Assembly (NCBI GenBank): GCA_947467405.1 | Contig: CANIIN010000007.1 | Location: 1 to 17,555 of the forward strand | Source of the DNA: Betaproteobacteria bacterium | GTDB lineage: Bacteria; Pseudomonadota; Gammaproteobacteria; Burkholderiales; SG8-39 | Reading direction: 5' to 3' | DNA length: 17,555 nt | Part shown: positions 7,894 to 16,946 of the stretch, in pieces | Layout of the letters: each line of letters starts with the position of its first letter | Position numbering within the stretch: position 1 is the first letter of the stretch | Translations under genes and position numbers: made by a program | Notes under the pieces: generated by a model | The model's input: only the letters and a program-made list of their open reading frames with translations | Told to the model about the DNA's origin: nothing | Databases searched by the model: none

Positions 7894-7922
7894 GTCTATC
7901 TTATGTCTTATATAAGATAGAC
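7894..7922. promoter_or_regulatory. Perfect inverted repeat, candidate GntR operator
   Basis: GTCTATCTTAT (7894-7904) and ATAAGATAGAC (7912-7922) are perfect 11-bp arms around a 7-nt spacer. The spacer holds another TCTTAT, so TCTTATATAAGA (7906-7917) is a second, overlapping perfect palindrome, giving three copies of the half-site TCTTAT/ATAAGA. It is AT-rich in a GC-rich setting. It ends 8 bp before the -35 of the mdh promoter and begins about 31 bp upstream of the proposed regulator start codon. That suits autoregulation of the GntR gene together with control of mdh-prp. I saw no other full copy in the window. Confidence 0.75.
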
Positions 7923-7930
7923 GAGTTGGA

Positions 7931-7959
7931 TTGACAGCGCATTTTCCAGTCCCTACACT
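7931..7959 (+). promoter_or_regulatory. Sigma-70-type promoter of the mdh-prp block
   Basis: A perfect TTGACA -35 (7931-7936), a 17-bp spacer and a TACACT -10 (7954-7959, four of six consensus bases) face mdh. Transcription would start near 7966, leaving a leader of about 180 nt before the mdh ATG. The candidate operator lies immediately upstream, centred near -58. Confidence 0.7.
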
Positions 7960-7997
7960 GATTTTGCTTTGCGCCGCAACATCACTGCAGGTTTGGT

Positions 7998-8074
7998 GGC
8001 GACTACGGTCGCCTGCCGTCATCATTCCTTGATCCAGAACTCCGGTGAGTTCGTCACAATGCGGGCATCCCCGC
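7998..8074 (+). other. Structured leader of mdh mRNA (two hairpins)
   Basis: The leader contains GGCGAC-TACG-GTCGCC (7998-8013), a 6-bp stem closed by a UACG loop of the very stable UNCG class, and GCGGG-CATC-CCCGC (8061-8074). Neither is followed directly by a T-run. I recognise no known riboswitch fold. The hairpins may only stabilise the message. Confidence 0.4.
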
Positions 8075-8147
8075 CCAATAGCACGCTTTTTCAGCCTGCC
8101 AAGGGGAAATGATTTCTCAACCTCAATCTACGCCTTCAGGAGTCTTC

Positions 8148-9137
8148 ATGGCCAAGCCAGCCGTTCGTGTCGCAGTTACCGGTGCTGCCGGACAAATCGG
8201 ATACAGCCTGCTTTTCCGCATCGCCGCCGGCGAAATGCTCGGCAAGGATCAGCCCGTCATCCTGCAACTGCTCGAAATTCCGGATGAGAAGGCACAGGCC
8301 GCCCTGAAGGGCGTGATCATGGAACTCGAAGACTGCGCCTTTCCGCTGCTCGCCGGCGTTGTCCCGACAGCCGATCCGAAAATTGCCTTCAAGGATGTCG
8401 ACATTGCCATGCTGGTCGGCGCCCGTCCGCGCAGCAAGGGTATGGAGCGCAAGGATCTGCTGGAAGCCAACGGCGCCATCTTTACCGTGCAAGGCAAAGC
8501 GCTCAACGAAGTCGCCAAGCGCGATGTCAAGGTGCTGGTCGTGGGGAACCCGGCCAACACCAATGCCTACATTGCCATGAAGAGCGCGCCGGACCTGCCA
8601 CGCGACAGCTTCACGGCCATGCTGCGCCTCGACCACAACCGCGCCTTGTCGCAATTGGCAACCAAGACCGGCAAACCGGTCGATTCGATCGAGAAACTGA
8701 TCGTCTGGGGAAATCACTCCCCCACGATGTATCCGGATTACCGTTTCGCGACCATCGGCGGCCAGCCCGCGCCGAAGGTTGTCAATGATGAGTCCTGGTA
8801 TCGCGACACTTTCATTCCGACCGTCGGCAAACGGGGTGCGGCGATCATCGAAGCACGCGGACTATCTTCGGCCGCGTCGGCAGCCAATGCGGCCATCTGT
8901 CACATTCGCGACTGGGTGCTCGGTTCCAACGGGCAGTGGGTGACCATGGGCGTTCCTTCCGACGGCTCCTACGGAATTCCCGAGGGCACCATGTATGGCG
9001 TTCCGGTCATCACCTCCGGCGGTAAATACGAGCGCGTCAAGGGACTGGAAATCGATGCGTTCAGTCGCCAGAAGATGGATGCCACCCTTCAGGAATTGAT
9101 GGAAGAGCGCGAAGGCGTCAAGCACCTGGTCGGCTGA
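8148..9137 (+). CDS. mdh: Malate dehydrogenase (NAD-dependent)
   Basis: It interconverts malate and oxaloacetate with NAD in the cytoplasm. The product is 329 residues, of the Mdh group common in betaproteobacteria (cytosolic/chloroplast-like, longer than the enterobacterial enzyme). The sequence shows the NAD-binding GAAGQIGYSLLFRI near the N-terminus, substrate arginines in GARPRSKGMERKDLL (R94, R100), N134 in GNPANTN, D162 with R165 in LDHNRA, and the catalytic H190 in WGNHSPTMYPDY. I chose the ATG at 8148 rather than the in-frame ATG at 8109 because AGGAG lies six bases upstream and the protein then begins MAKPAVRVAVTG like its relatives. It is the first gene of a block running into methylcitrate-cycle genes, 12 bp before the CitE-like gene. 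Confidence 0.97.
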   Translation: MAKPAVRVAVTGAAGQIGYSLLFRIAAGEMLGKDQPVILQLLEIPDEKAQAALKGVIMELEDCAFPLLAGVVPTADPKIAFKDVDIAMLVGARPRSKGMERKDLLEANGAIFTVQGKALNEVAKRDVKVLVVGNPANTNAYIAMKSAPDLPRDSFTAMLRLDHNRALSQLATKTGKPVDSIEKLIVWGNHSPTMYPDYRFATIGGQPAPKVVNDESWYRDTFIPTVGKRGAAIIEARGLSSAASAANAAICHIRDWVLGSNGQWVTMGVPSDGSYGIPEGTMYGVPVITSGGKYERVKGLEIDAFSRQKMDATLQELMEEREGVKHLVG

Positions 9138-9149
9138 TTGCCAGAAGGC

Positions 9150-10142
9150 ATGAGCCAGCTCGTTCATCCCCGCGACGCCCTGTTCAAGGGCGAGCGGCCT
9201 TTTCCGATCATCCCCTCCTGTGAGCACTTCGCCGGCAGCGAAAAGCTGATTTTCAAGGCGATGGAGCTGCAGGAGCGGCTGGGTCCTGTTTTTGACATCA
9301 CCTGCGACTGCGAAGACGGCGCACAAGCCGGGCGAGAGAAGGAACACGCCGAGATGGTGGTGCGCGTTGTCAACAGCGCCGCCAACAAATACCGTCAGGT
9401 GGGTGTGCGCATACACGACTACACGCATGCGCATTGGAAGAAGGATGTGGATATCCTCGTCTCCGGCGCCGGGCACATTCTGGCGTACATCAACATCCCC
9501 AAGCCGACCACGGCCAACCAGGTCGCGGAGATGATTCTCTACATCCAGCAGGTTGCGGCTCACCATGGCGTGAAACGCGAAATCCCCATTCACGTTCTGG
9601 TGGAAACCCATGGCGCGCTGAAGGAAGCCTGGGAAATCGCCGCCCTTCCCTGGATGCAGGTGCTGGATTTCGGCCTGATGGATTTCGTGTCGGCGCACCA
9701 TGGTGCCATTCCAGCATCGGCCATGCGCTCGCCGGGCCAGTTCGAGCATCAACTGCTAGCACGCGCCAAATCCGATGTCGTTGCCGCCGCCCTGGCGAAC
9801 GGTATCGTGCCGTCGCACAACGTCACGCTCGACCTGAAGAACAGTTACAGCACATTTCAGGATGCGCTGCGCGCACGCAATGAATTCGGATTCCTGCGCA
9901 TGTGGTCGATCTATCCGGCGCAAATCCAGCCCATCGTCGACGCCATGAAACCGGATTTTTCGGAAGTTCAGGATGCTTCCAACATACTGATCGCTGCCCA
10001 GAAGAATCTATGGGGTCCGATCCAGTATCTGGGTGAACTGCATGACCGTGCGACCTACCGCTATTACTGGGCAGTACTGCAAAAGGCCCGCGTCACCGGG
10101 GTCAGCCTGCCTGATGAGGCCGCAAAGGCCTTTTTCCAATAA
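9150..10142 (+). CDS. CitE/HpcH-HpaI family lyase, substrate unknown
   Basis: This is a TIM-barrel carbon-carbon lyase of the citrate lyase beta / malyl-CoA lyase superfamily, 330 residues. Family landmarks are CDCEDGAQ (E55, D56), the VRIHD strand (R87), the metal-ligand pair E152 (VETHGALKEAWEI) and D178 (FGLMDFVSAHHG), and SIYPAQIQPI (residues 253-262). The usual CitE histidine in the IHPxQ motif is a tyrosine here (Y255), and the asparagine of the usual RxN is a histidine (H89). No citrate lyase alpha, gamma or accessory genes are present, so it is not part of a citrate lyase complex. It lies between mdh and prpB with 12- and 18-bp gaps, which points to a job near malate, malyl-CoA or methylcitrate metabolism; the substrate cannot be read from sequence. 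The start is the ATG at 9150, with AGAAGG unusually close; a TTG at 9138 is the alternative. Confidence 0.88.
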   Translation: MSQLVHPRDALFKGERPFPIIPSCEHFAGSEKLIFKAMELQERLGPVFDITCDCEDGAQAGREKEHAEMVVRVVNSAANKYRQVGVRIHDYTHAHWKKDVDILVSGAGHILAYINIPKPTTANQVAEMILYIQQVAAHHGVKREIPIHVLVETHGALKEAWEIAALPWMQVLDFGLMDFVSAHHGAIPASAMRSPGQFEHQLLARAKSDVVAAALANGIVPSHNVTLDLKNSYSTFQDALRARNEFGFLRMWSIYPAQIQPIVDAMKPDFSEVQDASNILIAAQKNLWGPIQYLGELHDRATYRYYWAVLQKARVTGVSLPDEAAKAFFQ

Positions 10143-10160
10143 CCACGAAAGAGATCCAAC

Positions 10161-11060
10161 ATGGCCACATTGAGTCCGGGCGCCAAATTTCGCGCAGCCT
10201 TGAAAGATGAAAAGCCGTTGCAGTGCATCGGCGCCATCAACGCCTATCACGCGCGCATGGCCGAGCGCACCGGTTACAAGGCCATTTACCTGTCTGGCGG
10301 AGGCGTCGCGGCGGGCTCGCTCGGCTTGCCTGACCTGGGTATCTCGAATCTGGATGATGTCCTGACCGACGTTCGCCGCATCACTGACGTGTGCTCGCTG
10401 CCCCTGCTTGTCGACGTGGACACCGGATTCGGCGCCAGCGCTTTCAACATCGCCCGCACCGTGCGTTCGCTCATCAAGGCCGGCGCTGGCGCCTTGCACA
10501 TTGAAGACCAGGTCGGCGCCAAGCGCTGCGGGCATCGCCCGGGCAAGGAACTGGTTTCGACCGATGAAATGGTCGATCGCGTCAAGGCCGCTGTGGACGC
10601 CCGAACCGATCAGGACTTCTTCATCTGGGCGCGCACCGACGCGTTGGCAGTAGAGGGCCTGGACGCGGCGTTGGAACGCGCTCAACGCTGCGTGGAAGCC
10701 GGCGCCGATGGCATTTTCCCCGAAGCGATGACCGACCTCGACATGTATCGAAAGTTCGTCGCCGCAGTGAAGGTGCCGGTACTGGCCAACATCACGGAAT
10801 TCGGCTCCACTCCGCTGTTCACGCTGGACGAACTGCGCTCGGCCGACGTCGCCATGGCGCTCTATCCGCTGTCGGCATTTCGCGCCATGAACAAGGCAGC
10901 ACTGAATGTATACCAGACGCTACGCAAGGAAGGCACCCAGAAGAACGTGTTGGACACCATGCAGACGCGCATGGAACTGTACGATTACCTCGACTACCAC
11001 AAGTTCGAGCAGCATCTGGACGCTTTGTTCGCGCAGGGCAAGGGAGCGACCAAGAAGTAG
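10161..11060 (+). CDS. prpB: 2-methylisocitrate lyase
   Basis: It cleaves 2-methylisocitrate to pyruvate and succinate, the last step of the methylcitrate cycle for propionate. The product is 299 residues, the usual length for PrpB, in the isocitrate lyase/PEP mutase superfamily. SGGGVAAGSLGLPDLG (45-60) forms the substrate loop, D85 and D87 in VDVDTGFG bind Mg, E115-D116 follow, and KRCGH (121-125) carries the catalytic C123. The lack of the longer isocitrate-lyase insertions argues for PrpB over AceA. The ATG at 10161 follows a weak GAGA ribosome site, and the gene is 18 bp after the CitE-like gene. Confidence 0.96.
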   Translation: MATLSPGAKFRAALKDEKPLQCIGAINAYHARMAERTGYKAIYLSGGGVAAGSLGLPDLGISNLDDVLTDVRRITDVCSLPLLVDVDTGFGASAFNIARTVRSLIKAGAGALHIEDQVGAKRCGHRPGKELVSTDEMVDRVKAAVDARTDQDFFIWARTDALAVEGLDAALERAQRCVEAGADGIFPEAMTDLDMYRKFVAAVKVPVLANITEFGSTPLFTLDELRSADVAMALYPLSAFRAMNKAALNVYQTLRKEGTQKNVLDTMQTRMELYDYLDYHKFEQHLDALFAQGKGATKK

Positions 11061-11129
11061 GACGTCCAGACTCGACAAAAAATCCGCGGAATTCACCGCA
11101 AATCGGCAAATAAAGGCGAAAATATCCGG

Positions 11130-11162
11130 CTTGAAAACTTCTGCCTCGAACTGCAGTTTTCA
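11130..11162 (+). other. Small inverted repeat in the prpB-prpC gap
   Basis: GAAAACT and AGTTTTC flank a 15-nt loop in the 151-bp gap between prpB and prpC. The gap is more AT-rich than the genes around it. I see no convincing promoter or terminator in it. The repeat could be a weak RNA hairpin or a protein site. Confidence 0.25.
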
Positions 11163-11211
11163 CCCCGGAACGCCAGCGTAATTAACCAGCAATGTTAAAA
11201 AGGAGAATCAA

Positions 11212-12378
11212 ATGAGCGACGCTCCAACCGCAGTTCCAGCAACGGGTCCGAAGCCCAAGAAGTCGGTCGCCCTGTCCGGCGTGACAGCCGGCAACACGGC
11301 CCTTTGTACAGTCGGCCTGGCCGGCAACGACCTCCACTACCGCGGTTACGACATACTCGACTTCGCCGACGAAGCCGAGTTCGAGGAAATCGCTTTTCTG
11401 CTGGTCCACGAAAAGTTGCCGAACGCCGCGGAACTCGCCGCGTACAAGTCCAAGCTGAAGGCACTGCGCGGTTTGCCCGCCGGCCTGAAGGCCGTGCTCG
11501 AGGCGATCCCCGCGTCGGCCCATCCGATGGACGTCCTGCGCACGGGTTGCTCCGCGCTGGGCACCATGCTGCCCGAAAAGGAAGATCACAACATCGCCGG
11601 CGCGCGTGATATCGCCGACCGCCTGATGGCCTCGTTTGGTTCCATGCTGCTGTACTGGTACCACTACGCCATCAATGGCAAGCGCATCGATGTCGAGACC
11701 GACGATGACACGATTGGCGGCCACTTCCTGCACTTGTTGCACGGGAAGAAACCGTCAACCGAGTGGGTTCGCGCCATGCACACCTCGCTGATCCTGTACG
11801 CCGAGCACGAATTCAACGCCTCGACGTTCACCAGTCGCGTCGTCGCCGGAACCGGTTCAGACATGTACTCCGCCATCACGGGCGGCATCGGCGCACTGCG
11901 CGGCCCCAAGCACGGCGGCGCCAATGAAGTCGCATTCGACATCCAGTCGCGCTACGACAATCCCGACCAGGCCGAGGCCGACATTGTGCGTCGCGTGGCG
12001 AACAAGGAGGTCGTGATCGGCTTCGGCCACCCGGTCTATACCACTGGCGATCCGCGCAACAACGTCATCAAGGAAGTGGCGCGTCGCCTCTCCAAGAGCG
12101 TGGGCAGCATGAAGCTGTTCGACATCGCCGAGCGTCTCGAGACCGTGATGTGGCGTGAAAAGAAAATGTTCCCGAACCTGGACTGGTTCAGCGCCGTGTC
12201 CTACAACATGATGCAAGTGCCGACCGCCATGTTCACGCCGATCTTCGTCATCGCCCGCACCTCGGGCTGGTCCGCACACGTCATCGAGCAGCGCATCGAC
12301 GGCAAGATCATCCGGCCAACCGCCAACTACACCGGCCCGTCCGATCTGAAATATGTTCCGGTAAAGAGCCGCAAGTAA
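11212..12378 (+). CDS. prpC: 2-methylcitrate synthase
   Basis: It condenses propionyl-CoA with oxaloacetate to 2-methylcitrate, the first committed step of the methylcitrate cycle. The product is 388 residues, the short citrate-synthase form typical of PrpC and about 40 residues shorter than the GltA in this window. The catalytic residues are H234 (GPKHGGANE), H273 (GFGHPVYTTGDPR) and D324 (NLDWFS). The H-P-V-Y-x-x-x-D-P-R pattern and the SGVTAGNTALCTVG N-terminus are PrpC-like. A strong GGAG ribosome site precedes the ATG. The gene is 39 bp upstream of prpD. Confidence 0.96.
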   Translation: MSDAPTAVPATGPKPKKSVALSGVTAGNTALCTVGLAGNDLHYRGYDILDFADEAEFEEIAFLLVHEKLPNAAELAAYKSKLKALRGLPAGLKAVLEAIPASAHPMDVLRTGCSALGTMLPEKEDHNIAGARDIADRLMASFGSMLLYWYHYAINGKRIDVETDDDTIGGHFLHLLHGKKPSTEWVRAMHTSLILYAEHEFNASTFTSRVVAGTGSDMYSAITGGIGALRGPKHGGANEVAFDIQSRYDNPDQAEADIVRRVANKEVVIGFGHPVYTTGDPRNNVIKEVARRLSKSVGSMKLFDIAERLETVMWREKKMFPNLDWFSAVSYNMMQVPTAMFTPIFVIARTSGWSAHVIEQRIDGKIIRPTANYTGPSDLKYVPVKSRK

Positions 12379-12417
12379 TCCGATTCGCTTTTTTCATTGT
12401 CTTGAACTAGGAAATCC

Positions 12418-13869
12418 ATGTCCGCACATATCAGCAACGTCCGCCCCAAGGCGGACAAAGTCCTGGTCGATATCGTCGACTACGTCACCAAATACAAGAT
12501 CTCGTCCAGCCTCGCGTACGACACGGCACGCAACTGCCTGATCGACACGCTCGGTTGCGGCCTTGAGGCCCTCGAGTACCCGGCCTGCACCAAGCTGATG
12601 GGGCCGATCGTCCCCGGTACCGTCGTGCCCAATGGCGCCAAGGTTCCCGGCACGCAGTTCCAGTTGGACCCGGTACAGGCCGCCTTCAACATCGGTGCCA
12701 TGATCCGCTGGCTGGATTTCAACGACACCTGGTTGGCTGCCGAATGGGGCCATCCGTCGGACAACCTCGGCGGCATCCTGGCGACCGCTGACTGGCTGTC
12801 ACGCAACGCCGTGGCCGCCGGCAAGAAGCCGCTGACCATGAAGGCCGTCCTGACCGGCATGATCAAGGCGCACGAAATCCAGGGTTGCATCGCGCTGGAA
12901 AACTCCTTCAACAAGGTTGGTCTCGACCACGTGCTGCTGGTGAAGGTCGCCTCCACAGCCGTCGTGGCCGAGATGCTCGGCCTGTCGCGCGACGAGATCC
13001 TGAACGCCGTGTCATTGGCCTGGGTTGACGGCCAGTCGCTGCGCACCTATCGCCATACTCCCAACACCGGCTCGCGCAAAAGCTGGGCCGCTGGCGATGC
13101 AACGTCGCGCGCCGTACGCCTCGCCCTGATGGCCAAGACCGGCGAGATGGGCTACCCATCGGTGCTGACCGCCAAGACCTGGGGTTTCTACGACGTGCTG
13201 TTCAAGGGCAACGAGTTCAAGTTTCAGCGCAAGTACAGTTCCTACGTGATGGAGAACGTCCTGTTCAAGATCTCCTTCCCGGCCGAGTTCCACTCGCAGA
13301 CCGGCGTGGAAGCGGCGATGACCCTGCACACCGAACTGAAGAAGGCAGGACGCACGGTCGAGGACATCAAGAAGGTCACCATCCGCACGCATGAGGCCTG
13401 CATCCGCATCATCGACAAGAAGGGCCCGTTGAACAACCCGGCTGATCGCGACCACTGCATCCAGTACATGGTCGCCGTGCCGCTCATCCTGGGTCGGCTG
13501 ACCGCGTCCGACTACGAAGACAAGGTGGCCGCCGATCCGCGCATCGACACGCTGCGCGACAAGATCGTCTGCGTGGAAGACAAGTCATTCACCAAGGACT
13601 ACCACGACCCGAGCAAGCGCTCCATTGCCAACGCCCTGACCATCGAGTTCAAGGATGGCAAGAAGCTGAAGGAAGTCGTCGTCGAGTACCCGATCGGCCA
13701 CAAGCGTCGCCGCAAGGAAGGCATTCCGCTGCTCGAGGCCAAGTTCAAGGTCAACCTGGCCCGCAGTTTCCCGGCCAAGCAGCAAAAAGCCATCCTCGAT
13801 GTGTCGCTGAACCAGAAGCGCCTCGAAGCGATGCCGGTTCACGAATACGTGGACATGTACGTCATCTGA
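12418..13869 (+). CDS. prpD: 2-methylcitrate dehydratase
   Basis: It dehydrates 2-methylcitrate to 2-methyl-cis-aconitate without an iron-sulfur cluster (MmgE/PrpD family). The product is 483 residues, the usual PrpD length. The family signature around 97-118 includes RWLDFNDTWLAAEWGHPSDN, with D100, N102, D103 and H112. The remaining rehydration to 2-methylisocitrate needs an aconitase, which fits the acnA gene that follows. The ATG at 12418 is preceded by AGGAA. No truncation or frameshift is visible. Confidence 0.97.
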   Translation: MSAHISNVRPKADKVLVDIVDYVTKYKISSSLAYDTARNCLIDTLGCGLEALEYPACTKLMGPIVPGTVVPNGAKVPGTQFQLDPVQAAFNIGAMIRWLDFNDTWLAAEWGHPSDNLGGILATADWLSRNAVAAGKKPLTMKAVLTGMIKAHEIQGCIALENSFNKVGLDHVLLVKVASTAVVAEMLGLSRDEILNAVSLAWVDGQSLRTYRHTPNTGSRKSWAAGDATSRAVRLALMAKTGEMGYPSVLTAKTWGFYDVLFKGNEFKFQRKYSSYVMENVLFKISFPAEFHSQTGVEAAMTLHTELKKAGRTVEDIKKVTIRTHEACIRIIDKKGPLNNPADRDHCIQYMVAVPLILGRLTASDYEDKVAADPRIDTLRDKIVCVEDKSFTKDYHDPSKRSIANALTIEFKDGKKLKEVVVEYPIGHKRRRKEGIPLLEAKFKVNLARSFPAKQQKAILDVSLNQKRLEAMPVHEYVDMYVI

Positions 13870-13880
13870 GTCTGATTTGA

Positions 13881-13912
13881 CAAGGGATGCGGCGAGGAAA
13901 CCGCATCCCTTG
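13881..13912 (+). other. Perfect 12-bp stem-loop between prpD and acnA
   Basis: CAAGGGATGCGG (13881-13892) and CCGCATCCCTTG (13901-13912) are exact inverted repeats around an 8-nt loop (CGAGGAAA). It begins 11 bp after the prpD stop codon and ends about 60 bp before the acnA ATG. No T-run follows, so it does not look like an intrinsic terminator. It could protect the 3' end of the upstream message, mark an RNase cut, or be a protein-binding dyad. Confidence 0.7.
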
Positions 13913-13972
13913 ATATCCCCCACCGCAGAGGGGAGCAAGCTTCCCACATTGTCGACGTTTCAGGAGCCCGCC

Positions 13973-16672
<2,700 letters not shown>

Positions 16673-16699
16673 TCGGCGCGCGGGGTACCACATCAAGAC

Positions 16700-16733
16700 G
16701 GGCACTGCCTCGCTGGCAGTGCCCATTTTTTTT
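16700..16733 (+). terminator. Intrinsic terminator after acnA
   Basis: GGGCACTGCC, a 5-nt loop and GGCAGTGCCC form a perfect 10-bp stem, followed by A and eight T residues (16726-16733). It starts 28 bp after the acnA stop codon. It is a textbook rho-independent terminator in the plus direction, closing the mdh-prp-acnA block. In the minus direction no T-run follows. Confidence 0.95.
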
Positions 16734-16736
16734 GCT

Positions 16737-16802
16737 GTCCATCCCGACGATCACCTGCAGTGGACGAAGGTCGTCAAGGACAACGACATCAAGGCGACCT
16801 GA
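16737..16802 (+). pseudogene. Possible C-terminal remnant of a lost gene
   Basis: Directly after the terminator, one frame reads VHPDDHLQWTKVVKDNDIKA then T and a TGA stop. The composition and the WxKVVKxxxIK ending resemble the C-termini of periplasmic substrate-binding proteins of the tripartite tricarboxylate (Bug/TctC) type. No start codon or upstream body exists; the frame runs back into the terminator T-run. It would be the last 21 or so codons of a deleted gene. The match is by eye and the stretch is short, so this is tentative. Confidence 0.35.
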
Positions 16803-16813
16803 CATGCCTACCC

Positions 16814-16837
16814 GCGCAACGCCGGGAGACGTTGCGC
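16814..16837. repeat. 8-bp inverted repeat in the acnA-SDR gap
   Basis: GCGCAACG (16814-16821) and CGTTGCGC (16830-16837) flank an 8-nt loop. It lies past the acnA terminator, about 110 bp from the stop codon of the convergent SDR gene. No T-run follows on either strand. The remainder of this gap, to 16946, shows nothing I can identify. Confidence 0.3.
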
Positions 16838-16946
16838 ACGTCAATCGAAACGGGATCCTGCTCCGCCGATGGCACGGACCCCGCCGGCATGCGCGGCACC
16901 CGTATCCGCCACGCGAAGCAGCCCTCGAGTGGAATCCGAACGAGCT

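Noticed and set aside
7864..8025. N-terminal extension of the GntR regulator to 8025
   Set aside because: The added residues are translated from the operator and the divergent promoter and lie outside the conserved domain, so an upstream start is unlikely.
8109..8147. Upstream ATG for mdh at 8109
   Set aside because: The ATG at 8148 has AGGAG at good spacing and gives the N-terminus seen in related Mdh proteins; the 13 extra residues are unlike the family.
13877..13972. Upstream start for acnA at 13877
   Set aside because: The 32 extra residues come from the prpD-acnA hairpin and leader; the ATG at 13973 has a clear ribosome site and a family-like N-terminus.
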